64,000 nucleotides of DNA from Eucalyptus grandis. Lineage: Eukaryota; Streptophyta; Magnoliopsida; Myrtales; Myrtaceae. The stretch covers positions 12,462,001 through 12,526,000 of the forward strand of contig NC_052616.1 in the NCBI RefSeq assembly GCF_016545825.1. Reading direction: 5' to 3'. Shown one piece after another: positions 43,494-56,644 of the stretch; within the stretch, counting starts at the first letter, position 1, and each line of letters begins with the position of its first letter. The position numbers and the translations under genes are program-made. A model generated the notes under the pieces. It was not told the origin of the DNA, did no database searches, and worked only from the letters and a program-made list of their open reading frames with translations.

Positions 43494-44709
43494 ATTACAT
43501 TTAAAAGCAGGAATTCCCCGAGGGAAGTATTCTAGCTAATAGGAAATACATCACGAACATGGCCTCAAAATTCTTTGTCAGTGGCAAGAATTCACACAAG
43601 AGATCTTATAATTCAGTCTTATTGCGGTGTGTAGATGCAATCAAAGCCACTCAAATCATGCAAGAAGTTCACGAATGAGTGTGTGGCCCTCATATGAACG
43701 GGCACATGTTAGCTAAGAAGATTATGAGATTAGGGTACTACTGGCTCACACTAAAAAGTGATTGTATCCATATGTTCGAAGTTGTCATCATAGCCAAATT
43801 CATGAAAATAAGATAAATGTTCCACCAACTAAGCTGCACCAGTTTTTTGAGCCATGGTCCTTCTTAATGTGGGGCATTGATGTGATTGGCCCAATAAATC
43901 CTAAGGCTTCAAATGGGCATCGGTTCATCTTGGTAGCAATAGACTATTTCTCCAAATGGATTGACGCTACATCTTTTGCAAGTGTTACTGTTGGCAATAT
44001 TGCGAAATTCATCAATCGTGACATAATTGCTCACTATGGCGTTCCTGAAGCAATCGTCACTAACAATGGGACAAATTTGAGCAACAAACTTGTTGATGAG
44101 TTGTTTAGCGAGTTCAAGATCAAGCATTTGAATTCGTCCCCTTACCGCCCTAAAATGAATGGGGCTGTTGAAGCGGCCAATAAGAACATAAGAAGATCAT
44201 GGCTAAGATGGTAACAAATTATCGAGATTGGCATGATAGGTTACTTTTCGCACTAATGGCGTACCGGATGTCGATCCACACTTCTACTGGGGCAACCCCT
44301 TTCTTTCTAGTGTACATTATGGACGCAATTCTACCCGTGGAAGTGGAGATTCCTTCTCTTAGAGTTTTATCCCAAGTGGAGTTGTCTGAGGCAAAATGGT
44401 CGCAACAAAGAATTGAACAGTTAAACTTGATTGATGAGAAAAGACTGAAGGCTCTCTACCATGGCCAAACATATCAATAGAGAGTGGCCAGGTCCTTCAG
44501 CCGGAAGGTATGACCGAGACATTTCGAGGTGAATGATCCAGTCTTAAGGAAGTTGTTGCCAATTTTTTCGAATCAAGGGGCAAGTGTGCTCCAAATTACA
44601 ATGGCCTGTATGTAGTGAAGGATGAGGCACCTTGATCTTGGCAGAAATGGATGGTCATGAGTTTTCTAATCCTGTTAACTCCGATGCTGTCAAGAAGTAT
44701 TATCCATGA
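43494..44709 (+). pseudogene. Element F integrase (broken, active site altered)
   Basis: The region 43640-43760 keeps a degenerate His/Cys zinc domain. The core frame (43762-44214) has WGIDVIGPINP (first Asp), then IVTNNGTN, where relatives have Asp in TDNGT, so the second catalytic residue is Asn. NGAVEAANKNI carries the catalytic Glu. The C-terminal part (44199-44480) shows YRMSIHTSTGATPFFLVY, typical of gypsy integrase. Pol ends near 44709 (KKYYP, stop). It is inactive by both frameshift and active-site change. Confidence 0.87.
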
Positions 44710-44762
44710 TAGAATTTGCTATGTTACGTCTTGAATCACAAGCATTTTTATGACCAATAAAT

Positions 44763-45977
44763 TGTTAGGGAAATCCCTTATGATGTTTTGAAGATGACAA
44801 AATAAATCAAAGGCTACTAACATGTTTGATGGTTGAGTAATAGACTATGCAGATGATAGAACGTGTAAAGGATATTATCAAAGTCTATACTTGGAAGAAG
44901 CAGAAGACAGACTCTATGCTTGAGCTGAATTTATTCAGATTGTGTCCAAACCTTAAGGGTAAATTTGTTTAGAAGCAGATTGTGTCCAGACCTTAAGGCT
45001 AAATTTGTTTAGAAGCATAATATGTTCAGACTGACATCCATACTATAAAGTCTATTTCAGAAGAAAAACATTTAGACTCTACTTTAGTCTGAAGTCACTT
45101 AGACTCTACTTTCGACAGAATACTTTCAGACTTTACATCCAGAATGAGACACACAAGTTCAGAACGAAGCATGTTCAGAACGAGATAACTTGACAGAACG
45201 TAACATAAGCCCCAAACATATAACGGATAGTGATTTGGTTTGGATTCTACATCAAGATGGATTTGATTAACTCAATCTAATTGATTGACAATTAGATCTT
45301 GAAGACAAAAAAATTTTATACGAAGAAGATCTACTTATGGAAACCAAGATTCTGTTTGTATGGGCGATCAGAATCAACTTGGGATTCTACTTCTATCACT
45401 CAACGGTTACCAAATCTTTTAGATATAGATCTGTCCAATGGGTAGATTGGAAGATGATCCTCTAAGATACTGTTCAATGGCTAGTTTGGAAGTGGAGGAG
45501 TATTTAAGGAGATCAAGGACCGATGAGCAAGTAAGAGATGGAACGTAGAATTTATAATTCCAAAGTCTGAGCGAATTTCGATTGTACACTTGTCTCTAGT
45601 GAGCTTAAATGTTTGTGATCGTGAGAGAAATATTGAAAGAGTGACTTAGTAAGATAATGTGATCTACCTCTAAGTGTTTGCACTCAAAATTTTAATCTCT
45701 TATTGATTGCATAGTGGAGTCCAGTCAGAAGGCTGTTAACGTGAGATAGTGAACGTAGGCTTAATCTAAGCCAAACCACTATAAATTATTTATTCTTATC
45801 TCTTCCCTGAACTTCTTTATTCTGTTCGTAGTTCTATTTAATTGCTAAAATCTGAACTCGCTCAAAGTCTGTTATTCTTTAGACTCAGTTTCACAAGTAA
45901 ATTATTTCTACCGTTCTTTGCGAAAAATTGTTTTCACACCTATTTATCCCCACTAGGTGTTCATACTAGCACTCACA
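44763..45977 (+). repeat. 5' LTR of E2
   Basis: 1215 bp, starting TGTTAGGGAAATCCC and ending ACTCACA. It contains a tandem duplicate of about 39 bp built on TGTCCA(A/G)ACCTTAAGG near 44940-45010, also present in the 3' LTR. Confidence 0.92.
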
Positions 45978-45979
45978 AT

Positions 45980-45992
45980 TGGTATCAGAGCC
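45980..45992 (+). other. Primer-binding site of E2
   Basis: TGGTATCAGAGCC, perfect tRNA-Met complement, 2 bp after the LTR. It sets the strand and LTR edge. Confidence 0.93.
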
Positions 45993-46039
45993 AAGTGCTC
46001 ATTTTATTAGTGTCTTTACTTTTGAGCTAAAGATCTTCT

Positions 46040-47660
46040 ATGGCTAGTATCTTGGCACCAGGACTTATGGAAGGGCAAAACAACACCAGGCCAACATATT
46101 TTGATGGAAAGGAATACAACGTTTGGAAAAACAAAATGAAAGCATTCCTAAGATCCAGAGATCCCTTGCAATGGGATATTGTGGAAAAAAGAATCAATCC
46201 CACTGCCGCGTCTATATCTAATAATAATGGCAAAGACAAAGAAACCAAACCCCCTGCTTCTATGTCTCGGACGGAGATGTCCAAAAGAGAAGCTCTTGAT
46301 GCAAAAGCTGTTTATTCTTTATATTATGCCTTGTCTCCTGTTGAATATAACAAAATTTCTTCATGTGAATAGCTAAGGAAGTCTAGGATAGACTTCATGT
46401 TACTTATGAAGGGACTAATCATGTAAAAGAGACAAAAGTGAACTTCATGCTTGGTCAATATGAATCCTTCAAGATGAAGCCAAGAGAATCGATTGGAGAT
46501 GTGTTTAGTCGTTTTACAAAAATTGTAAATGGATTGGCATATTAAGGTTAGCCAATTTCTACTCCAATGAAGGTCAACAAACTTTTGTGAGGTCTCTGAA
46601 AAGATTGGATCCATGTTAAGACCTCAATCCGGGAGACTAAGAGGATTATGCCACTCTCCGTTGATGAATTGATTAGCACTCTTCAATCCTACGAAGTGGA
46701 GCAAATCAATAATGAAGATCCCGAAGGTAAGAATTCCATTGCACTTAAATCTAACACTGATTCTAATGATACAAATTCAGAAAATGACATGGACGACGAA
46801 GAACTTGCTTTTATTATCAAGAAACTCAAAAAGTTGAGTAGAAAATGAAGGAAATTCCGTGGAAGAAGACAATACAAGCAGAATGGGTAGAAAAGAACAA
46901 TGAAAGAAGATGATCAAGTAAGGAAATATATGCTTGATGGCACATTCAGAATCGTAGTCGACTCGAGACACAAACTCAAAATCAAAGTTTGACTCAAACA
47001 CAAGCTCAAAATCAAAGTCTAACTCAGATACAGACTCAAAATCCGATGAGGAAATCGAGGTAAGCCATTCAAGAATTCCTACTAAAGTTCTGAAGTATAT
47101 AAATGAGCTTTGCTTAAATTTCAAATCTTATCTTAAAAGGATCTCAAAACTAAAAAACAGAGAATTCATGGCTTAGGCAATAGGATCTTTCTCAACAAGA
47201 AAAGTTTGAAATTTTGCAAAAAGATTTTTTACAAATAAAAGAAAGTCGAGATTTACTTGTCAAAGAAAATAATTCTTTAAAGAAAGAATTTTCAAATATT
47301 TCAACAAAATTTTCAAAGAGTTCAAAAACATTAGAGCATATTCTTTCCATACAAGTACCTTACTATAATAAGTCGGAACTTGGTTTTAATAAAGAAAGTG
47401 ATTCTCTAATAGATTTTCCTAAAGTCAATGAGAGACTTAGACAAAGACCTACAAATGCATTTTACAAAAATCATTTTCAAAAGTGTTTATAAAACTTGTT
47501 AATCAAAATGCCTTCAAGTATTCAAATTGTGGAGACTCATGACACTTTGAGAAAGAATGTCCTAAAGTCTGGAGACCTATTAAGAAAGATTAGGTAAATA
47601 CAGCTTACTCTACTAACTCTCATGGACCCAAGAAAAATGGATACCAAAGAAAAGATGAGT
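46040..47660 (+). pseudogene. E2 gag (UBN2-type), broken
   Basis: The start at 46040 (MASILAPGLMEGQNN) lies 47 bp after the primer site. The sequence continues PTYFDGKEYNVWKNKMKAF and DALDAKAVYSLYYAL-like motifs, then a frameshift at about 46372. Later parts lie in other frames: LHVTYEGTNHVKE, KMKPRESIGDVFSRF, MPLSVDELISTLQSYEVEQ, an acidic segment, and a coiled Lys/Ser/Asn-rich segment (47214-47492). A zinc-knuckle remnant follows (NCGDS, stop, HFEKEC near 47527-47560). The domain ends WIPKK and a TGA near 47660, the same place as in E1. In element A this point leads directly into protease. Confidence 0.85.
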
Positions 47661-49809
47661 AATTTTTGTAGGAAATAAAGGAAAAGAAGAAAGAAAAATT
47701 GGTAAGGAATGTATATTTTTGTCAATTTGGTTTGGGTACAAAATTTAAAAATTCTCATTATATTATCTTCGTGCCTTGATTGATTTAGATAATGATCATA
47801 TTCTTTGCTTGGTTTGATTGAAGAAAGATTCATGTGATTTGTTTTGTGATTCGTGAGTTGAGATTTGATTTAATACGTGTGACTATTTTTGATATCTTGC
47901 TTAGAGACAATTGATTTTATTTGATTTTATTTTATGATCTCAGATTGTCATATTTTGCAAAGTGAAAATATGTTTTACATGATATTAATTTATTATGCAA
48001 GATATTCTATCTTAGATACTCAAGGATTTTATTCTCTCTAATTCAATCGTGCTTTGATTAAGCGAGAATTTATTTTTTATTGTGCATAATGTTATTTCCT
48101 TAAATAATATGTTATGATGAGTTAAGAAAGAATATTTGATTATCTATGGAAATTTTATATTTTACTCTAACAAAATGGAAGGATCCAAATTCATGGATAC
48201 CAAAAAGGAAATGAGTTCATTACAGGAAATTTTATTAGGGAAGAATGATTGCGAATCTACGCAACTTTTGGTGCAATCAAAAGTATCTCCTGTGAAGATT
48301 GGTAATAATTTTCTTTTTTTATCAATGGTATATTTCAAATATACACCGTGGGTAAGAGAAATTTTTTTATCATCCCACCTTGCAAACTTTTACTCGATTT
48401 TATGGAGATTTTATATGATTGCCTATGATTTATATATGATTTATATTGCAAATATATCTATTCATAAATATAAGGCATAGCAATTTTGGCATGCGATAAA
48501 AATATCTTTTTTCTTTTTGCAAAATGCATCAATAATATTTTTTTGAGATTTATGCTCAAGGAAATCCCTTTGATCTTGAAAGATATTATTGCATATTCAT
48601 GGATAATCTTACTATATTTTCAGAAGATATCTTATATCTAGCAAGTTTGATTTGCAAATCAAATGAATACATTAAGTGATATTTTTGCAAAGATTGTTAT
48701 CTATTGCAAGAATTTGCAAGTGGCAAAAAGAATTTTTCATATGGATTTTGGAAAGCCCAATCTGAAAATTGTGGAGATTTTATTCTATTTTCTGGAGGCT
48801 AAAAAATTCCCTAATGTGTCATATGAAAGGTTGACTAGTTGTGAATTTTAATCATTAATAATTTTATATATGCTATTCAATTTATTTATTTGAAGAAAGG
48901 GCATTATATATTATGTGGATATTATTACAACTTATTTGTGCAAAAAGTTCGTTAAGTTTATGCAGGTTGAATTCGAGAAGAGCTTGATTGAAGAAAATGA
49001 ATTTTTGCCTCAAATTTTAAAATGCAAATGATCGTTGTGGATTGTTGCTACAAATGAAATAATGGAAAAGTATTCTGCTCAACATGCACAAACCACAATT
49101 AGTGCTATTCGCAAATATTGTCTTGATGATAGGGGGAGAAAGTGAATCCAAGAGAAAGGACATAATCGTGATCACCTCAAAAAGGCAACAAATTGAGGGG
49201 GAGCATTGATCAATTATGGAAAAATCTTTTTGAATTAATCATGATCTTGATTATTTTGGAATGAAGGAACTTGTAAATGCGACGGAATTTGTTAAGTTCT
49301 ACAAAATCTGGTTAGTGCATCTTTTATTACCTTTTGTCATTAACAAATCTCTTATTAATATTATCATTTTATTATGACAAAAATGGTAAGTGAATAATGC
49401 ATCAGTGATTTTTATTGGATATTTGTTGTTATATATGATCGAAGTGAGCTATTGCATATCTTTAATATTCGATTTACTTTATAAAAGCTTATTTTTGGAA
49501 ATTATGTTTCATGCAAGATATATTTGATATTGTTTTATATTCTCTACGTGATAATTTGTCCATTATTATCGCTTTTTGATTATGACAAAAAGGGGGGAGA
49601 GAATATAAATATGTATATGTGTTGATTGGTTGATTTTTTTATTGCATAATATTGAGCTACGATTATTTTTCTATATATATTATTATGCTCGATCTATTTG
49701 CTATCTCTTGATTTGAATTACATTGCTTTGATTTATCAATATTTTAGAAAGTGTGATTACACATCTGAATATTCATTGATTGTTTTGTCATCATCAAAAA
49801 GATGGAAAT
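47661..49809 (+). other. E2 non-coding segment in place of pol, with polypurine tract
   Basis: 2.15 kb of AT-rich DNA with no pol similarity. Short frames such as 48136-48480 are not conserved in E1. Most of the segment has a homologous counterpart in E1 (34833-35690). The last bases, AAAAAGATGGAAA (49797-49809 region), are purine-rich and abut the 3' LTR, serving as a polypurine tract. Confidence 0.75.
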
Positions 49810-51037
49810 TGTTAAGGAAATCCCTTATAATGTTTTGAAAATGACAAAATAAATGAAAGGCTACTAACATATTTGATGGTTGAGTAATAAACTACGCAGA
49901 TGATAGAACATGTAAAGGATATTATCAAAGTCTATACTTGGAAGAACCAAAAGATAGACTCTATGCCGGAGCTAAACTTATTTAGACTGTGTCCAAACCT
50001 TAAGGGTAAATCTGTTGAGAAGCAAACTGTGTCTAAACCTTAAGGTTAAATTTGTTCAGAAGCAAAATATGTTTAGACTAACGTCCAGATTGTAAAGTCT
50101 ATTTCAGAAGGAATATACTTAGACTCTACTTCAGTCTAAAGACACTCAACTTTACTTTCGACAAAACACTCTCAGACTTTACATCAGAATGAGACACAAG
50201 TTCATAACGTAGCGGATTCAGAACGAAACATGTTCAGAACGAGACAACTTGATCGAACGTAACATAAGCCACAAACATATAAGGGCTAGTGATCTGGTTT
50301 GGATTCTACATCAAGATAGATTTGATTAACTCAATCTAATTGATTGACAATTGGATCTTGATGACAAGAACTTTCTATACGAAGAAGCTCTACTTATGGA
50401 AATAAAGATTCTGTTTTTATGGGCGTTCAGAATCAACTTGGGATTCTACTTCTACCACTCAACGGCTACCAAATCTTCTAGATACAAATTTGTCCAAATG
50501 GTAGATTGGAAGATGATCCTCTAAGATATTATCCAACAGCTAGTTGGGAAGTGAAGGAGTATTTAAGGAGATCAAGGACCGATGAGCAGGCAAGAGACGG
50601 AGCATGGAATTTATAATTCCAAAGTCTAAGGGAACTTCAATTATACGCTTATCTCTTGTGAGCTTAAACGTTTGTGATCATGAGAAAAATACCAAAAGAG
50701 TGACTTTGTGAGATAGTGTGATCTACCTCTAAGTGTTTGCACTCAAAATTATAATCTCTTGTTGATTGTATAGTGGAATCCAGTGAGAAAGCTATTAGCG
50801 TGGGAGAGTGGATGTAGGCTTGATCTAAGCCGAACCACTATAAATTATGTGTTCTTATTATCTTCCATGAACATCTTTATTATCTTCATAGTTCTATTTA
50901 ACTGCTAAAATCTAAACTCACTCAAAGTCCGTTGTTCTTCAAACTCAGTTTCAAAAGTAAATTATTTCTACTGTTCTTTGCAAAAAATTGTTTTCACACT
51001 TATTCACCCCATCTAGTTGTTCATACTAGTACTCACA
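49810..51037 (+). repeat. 3' LTR of E2
   Basis: 1228 bp, starting TGTTAAGGAAATCCC and ending ACTCACA. It matches the 5' LTR throughout with scattered substitutions, and is followed by the TAAAT duplication. Confidence 0.92.
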
Positions 51038-51042
51038 TAAAT

Positions 51043-51639
51043 TGCCTCGATGAGAGGCAAATTGAATTGTTCAAATTTATTGCGAATCTTGCATGGCCAT
51101 GGTTTCCCTGATGAATTGTGTGAGATAAATTAAATGTGTCAAATGGGATACTTTGGAATGATGAAAGACAAGCCTTATTTCGTACATTATTTCATACACT
51201 AATCCCTAGTGAGTTGTGTGGAAAAATTCCATGCCCACAAGGAAAATGGTTATCTCGCAAAGGGTACGTCAACTAAAGTGATGAGAGGTAGTTTATTTCT
51301 CTATACCAAATACTACAGGTATTCCCATTGTTTAGCCATTTTGAGCCCACACACATGGAGAGTTTTTAAATTATCCCTGTAAAGGATCATCCCATATTAG
51401 GGCAAATTTGAAATAAATGGTAGGAATCTTCTTGTTCACACTTGCATCGATCTTCGAATATTGCTATTGCAGTGCAACTTATGCGGTAATTTAAGTGCTT
51501 TAGGATGACGAAGAGCAGTTCTTTCTTTATCCTACACACTTTTGTCCATTGCATAGCTCACTTGAGCTTGCAATTTCATTTCTTTAAACCTAGTTGGTGA
51601 TCATCCCCCACACTGGGTGAGGCAAAAGGCAATTGGAGT
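51043..51639 (+). other. Element F 3' untranslated segment after E2
   Basis: This segment resumes F after the TAAAT duplication. No gene was seen. It ends in a purine-rich GGCAAAAGGCAATTGGAG before the LTR. Confidence 0.6.
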
Positions 51640-53510
51640 GTTGACAGAAGACAAAGACCTCCCAAAGTCTAAATCTTAAAACACCATATGGTCATTCAAT
51701 AAAACTAGGGAGGCATGAAAAAGCAATGTGCCTAGGAAAAGCAAGGCTGATGCCCTTAGAAAAAATTTGGGTGCTTGGAAAAGCAATGTCTGCGAGGCCA
51801 ATACCCATGAAAAAAATTCAAACAAATGACGAGGTGTTATGGTCAATGGAACTTCGATGTGGAGCAAATCCCTAATGGTGATTGGTGGCAACGTTAAGAT
51901 GATCACCAACTCTAAGCTCTAAACACATTTGAGCATAATAATCCTTTCATTTCTCAACCAGTGAACTTAGCCTACTTTATGTCCGTTGCAAAGTCTCTTC
52001 AAATTAGGGCACTTGAATTAACGTAAGAGTTCATATGTTTAAAAGCATCGCTTGAAGAAGTGCGAGTAAGACAATTTTTATATTATTTTGCAAGTTTTTT
52101 TACTTGTAAACCCGAAGATTATTGTGGAATATCATTTTTTCAATAGTTTTGACTCAAAGAGTCCCTTTTGTTAAGCTGTTGACCAAGCCCACATTACGGT
52201 CCCCGTTAAAGACCTCTCAGATCGGTAAGGCCGTACCACTTACGAGAATACTCGAACCCTTGCTTGGCATGATGTTAGTGAGGTAGAGTGATTCTTATAT
52301 GCCCTCATCGATTGTTGGCGTAAAATAGTATTTTCAATGAGAATGAGTGAAAGTCCTTTCGAATCGAAAGTTTCTCATTTGACATTTTCAGGATATCTTC
52401 ATTACAAGAGTGAATTGTCTTGGTTACAACTCTCCACATGGAGTTCTTGTAATAATAGAAATAAGTTGAAATGTGTGATGAATATATCTACTTGTTATTG
52501 CTGACCATGTTTAAACAGGCGAAGTTCTCATTAAAGTCAAGCAGCAATTTGCCCTGGATCATTAGGATTTGTCCAAACCGTCCAATAACCCAATCAAGCC
52601 TTTAGGTAGGGTACCCTAGGTAAGTAACAAATCTTTCAAAGTACTCGAGGTAAAACTCAGATAACTCATCTTCTAATTTAGATCTAAATGCTTAAGGAAA
52701 AATTTGAGTATCTCCTCCAATTTGTAGAAATTGAGAGTCTAAATGTATCATGTACATGTCATGTAGAATTAGGTCATTGATTGCACGTCATCTAAATTTA
52801 TATGTGTTAGAATAGCTGCATTAATATTTTGTTATCATTAGATTAGGTCATTTAATAAATGTCGTGTGACATATAGTTTGCATGTTAGGTTGCATGTTGC
52901 ATGTTGCATGTCATTTTAGTTTAAATTTTTGTACATCATAACATTGCATTGCATGTAGTTTTCTAGACTTCATTTGAATAAGAGAAAATCTTGAAAAAAA
53001 TTAAATGATTGCATGTTAATTAAAAATTATATCTAGGACTATTGATATGAATTTTGATCTAACAGTGTAGATGCTTTAGTTGATACAAGGTAAGTTCCGT
53101 AATTTATTTATTGATTTCTTGGGTGTTAAATTGGTGGTTTGTGCACCCGCATCATCACCTCACATGTTAGGAAAGTAAATTAAAATCAATTCAAGCTGCC
53201 TACAAAGATATTTTTTAAAATAAAAAGAAAGGTACCGAAAAGACATTAGAGAAATCTAGTGTAACCAAGTCCCCGTACCTAGAGTCTCTGGTTCGTAGAA
53301 ATAAAATAATTCTGCAATTATTTTACTTAGGTGTCTAATCGACCTACCATAAACTGATTAGTGATGACTTCTAGCTAATAATCTCTTGCATGTTAAATAC
53401 TTGAACCTAAGTTGCAAATTAGTATGGGCTTGGGAGGGCCCGAGCTAAGTTTAGGCTTAGTAATCCATTAGCCAAACCCTAGGTGATTCACCCAAGGTTA
53501 AGTTGTGACA
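51640..53510 (+). repeat. 3' LTR of gypsy element F
   Basis: It begins TGTTGACAGAAG at about 51640 after a purine-rich tract and ends AAGTTGTGACA at 53510. The last 400 bp (53100-53510) are homologous, in reverse orientation, to the end of the solo LTR at 31159-31550. They share TAATGGATTACTAAG-, CCTCCCAAG-, GAACCAGAG- and TTTCGGTACC-type blocks. So F and the solo LTR are related but distinct families. The 5' LTR of F is left of the E1 insertion and not seen. Confidence 0.7.
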
Positions 53511-56500
53511 TCTACATATGATAGTCAATCAGTTGCAGTAATCTAAAGAATCATCCACCAGCTATTTCTATATTAATTTTCTGTCTTAGGGATAGCGACG
53601 GCTCATTTCAACAAAAAGTTTCATGTCATGATCTCGTATATTTCATTCAATAATAGGTGCGGAACTTTTCTCTTTGATTTATCAAACTTAGTTTAGGTAT
53701 GCTACATGCACGAGCTTCTTGACAAGTTAGTGCTTTGCACTATCTTATTAAAACCTCCTTGTTGATTTCTTAAGGAGAGAAGCACTCTACCTATTGTCTG
53801 CTGCGATCCTTCAAAATTTGCTTTGGGTCCACTGATGAGGTATGCATTCCACTAATGTGTTGCATTAGCACATAGACCAGAATTCATGATGTTTTCTTTT
53901 CTTTGTTTATGCAGTTTTGTGTGTCTTTGACTTGTTCTTTTGTTTGGAATGCTATATTATTGAGATATCTTTGACACGAAATCTCTGCTTTACATGTTTG
54001 CTTAGGCACACATCTAGATCATGATTACCAAAGTTGATCTCTAAAACTTTTTCCAATGATCTTGGTATGGTTGTGGATAGAAGAAAAGAAGCATGTATAT
54101 GTGCTTGAAAATTGTTTGATTGATGTGGGCGACTGATATTATTCCCATTCAGTGCTGATGGGATAGTTAATCGAACAACTCGTCGAAAAATTCATCAAGA
54201 ACAATTGTCTTGGTCCCATGGGAATTAGCTTTCATTCTAGAGCAACTAGGAATGACTTGAATTTTTCTATTCCATAGATTTAAATTACCTTGTGATTCTC
54301 ATGCTGCCACCACTACTCTTACTGCTTCACCTTCAGCCACTTACCATCCTCATGACCACCTCCTCCTCTTCCTCCTGTAGCAATCCACCATTCCCATCCG
54401 CAATGACTCAATCACACCCGAGCTACTTCGCCAGTTTCACCACCAACCAACATATCCAGGACCGTACCAGTGAGAAATTTGTTCAATGATTAGTACGCGC
54501 TTCAACCAGTTTGATCACTTGAACAGTAGTTCACATGCTCCTATATTAAGTATCGAATTTTTTTATCTTCAAGTTGAAACACATGGGAGGAGATGGTCGA
54601 GAAGTGCGCACATATAGTTGAGATAAGGGCAGTGTTGCGTCCGAGATCCAAGTCTTTGCTGGAGCAATTTTGCTTCTTTGGCTTAATTACTTCTCATAAA
54701 ATATATACATTGGTAAGCACCGAGAAGGGACCACTGCATGGAGTGGTGGTGGGTGGCATAGTGACTCCACAAGCAGGTCCCTGGATTGAATTGTTGCAAG
54801 TGCAATTTTGCATTTTTATTATCCATGTTCTGGTACTAGTTTTTTTTTTTTTTTTTTGGGGTTGGTGTTCCAGTACTTGTTGACCAGTGATAATTTTGTT
54901 AGTAATAAAGCATATTAAAATAGAAATTCAAGTAATTCAAGTAAATAATACTTGTATGAGGAAAGAAGAAAGAAAAGCGAAAGACCAAGGAAAACATCAC
55001 AAGACTACACAATGTGCGAGGTCAGAAGATGTCCGAATCCGAATAAAAAAGCACTGTACACAAGCAACCCAAGATTCTAAAACCTCAAACACTATTTTGT
55101 TGTGTTCCTTCACCAAGACTTCTTTGAAATTGAGCCTCCTCCATAAGCATTCACACAAGTAAAAAGCTCAATGTTATGACTTGCAACAACCCATGCCACC
55201 TTAGACAAGCTAAGGATGTGATTTGAAAGCTTAAGAGCAAAGTCGACGAAGGAACATGCGACACCAATCGTAAGAATCAAATTCCGTTTCCCGAGATCCT
55301 TACAAGTAAGAATATTGTTCCAAGTTACTGTCCAACAAAACAAAGAGATTTTGTCACTCACTGATGACTATTTTTCATTCAGTAAGTTATTCATCTCTAA
55401 GATCATATTTTTTTCAAGTACAACTTGAACTATGCATTAACAATTGTCATTTATAACAGTTGACGATTATCCTTACAGACTGCCAACACTTCCTATCACT
55501 CCCTTTTGATGTTGTATTGCTTAAAGCTAACCTATTGAACATGATTTAATGAGTGCTGAACTGGATTTTATGGTACATCTCTCACAAGAGATGTTTTATC
55601 AATGCTATTTGAATGAAGGAGAGTAAGAGATCAATTTTGGCAATCGACATCAATTATACCTTATATTTTAGTCGATTAAGAGGATGAACCAACATATAAT
55701 GATTTGTCCAATTTTGTTAGAATCTCAAAGTGATGACTCAAGTTCATTACCCTAAGTATGCATTTCTATTTTATTTATTTTTTGCTGAATTTGAATACTC
55801 AAATCAATTATTTGGGCTTATTTTGATGTTTACACCCCCACCAACACATCTGTTCTTTGAGAAGATTGATTATGGGCCAGTCTCTCTTTAATCGTCTTGG
55901 CCACTATCAGCAATCCTACCAGATGAACATTCTCTTCTGCCTGAAGATTGACATATGGCTATAATAGACTCGTGTTTCGACTTGGAAGACACTGGTGCTT
56001 TTACGCACTTGCCTTAAGTAGAAAAGGTACTTGGATGGCTTCCAAATCAATATCATTCCTCGAATATTGTCCCCCAAAAAGCAATTCATAAAGAGTTACT
56101 AGACAAAAGTATGATGACTTAAACGGCAACATTAACATGATTTTGAAAACTTCATATTTGGTATTAAGAGCAACGTGCGCAGCCACTCCCATATAATCAA
56201 TATAATCACACATCTCATACGAGATTGCTTGATTTCCTCTAATTAACATAAATCTTGTATATCAAAGAAGTATTTGAAATGGGTGGATTATGGTCCAAAA
56301 CACTTTGCATGTATATGTAACTTAGATTAAAACTTCATGTCGCGGAGGACTTGCAATGCCCATGACGACGCATCCCGGCTTGCTTCGATGCAGCTTGCCC
56401 AAGAGTTGCGAATCCCCGAGTGAGTGTCGACTACGCGCTGTTGTGTAGCATGATTATTTTTTTTTAACCCCTAAGCGAGTTGAGCGAGCAAAATGAAAGT

Positions 56501-56644
56501 AGCTACATGGGTTAGGCTGGTAAACTAAATGGGTCCAATATGAGTCATTTACAAACCTATATAGACCACATAAAATTAGGTATAGATATCTTAATCCCAT
56601 TTCCACCCATTTACAACATTTTAAGCGACTCATTTGTAACTCGG
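53511..56644. other. Spacer without a recognised gene
   Basis: 3.1 kb. Frames at 54292-54489 (Ser/Thr/Leu-rich low complexity), 55110-55361 (minus) and 56001-56249 (minus, 82 codons) have no family I recognise. A run of 19 T lies at about 54840-54858. Some parts could be decayed host genes, but I cannot support it. Confidence 0.6.

Larger units (their letters stand above)
38705..44762 (+). mobile_element. Ty3/gypsy Tat-lineage element F, gag to integrase
   Basis: Plus-strand gypsy body with the order gag, protease, RT, RNase H, a second RNase H-like domain, integrase. The second RNase H (NNVAEYEACILGL) marks the Tat lineage. The N-terminal gag and 5' LTR are missing because E1 inserted at 38704/38705. 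E2 inserted after pol at 44762. F resumes at 51043 and ends with its 3' LTR at 53510. Stops occur throughout. Confidence 0.88.
44763..51037 (+). mobile_element. Gag-only copia element E2, complete with both LTRs and TAAAT duplication
   Basis: Both LTRs are present (44763-45977 and 49810-51037), with a primer site, gag, a 2-kb non-coding segment and a purine-rich tract before the 3' LTR. TAAAT flanks both sides (44758-44762 and 51038-51042), so this is an intact insertion into gypsy F. No protease, integrase or RT lies between the LTRs. The LTRs differ at about one base in ten over the first 300 bp, by eye, so the insertion is old. Confidence 0.92.

Noticed and set aside
38705..44762. Element F as an Athila (env-carrying) element
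   Set aside because: The second RNase H domain after RT points to Tat; no env-like frame follows integrase before E2 or after it.
45980..45992. tRNA-Met gene at TGGTATCAGAGCC sites
   Set aside because: Only the 3'-end complement is present, next to LTRs; no cloverleaf follows. These are primer sites.
54292..54489. Leu/Ser/Thr-rich frame as a secreted peptide
   Set aside because: It lacks a convincing start context and continues from low-complexity CT-rich DNA; nothing supports it.
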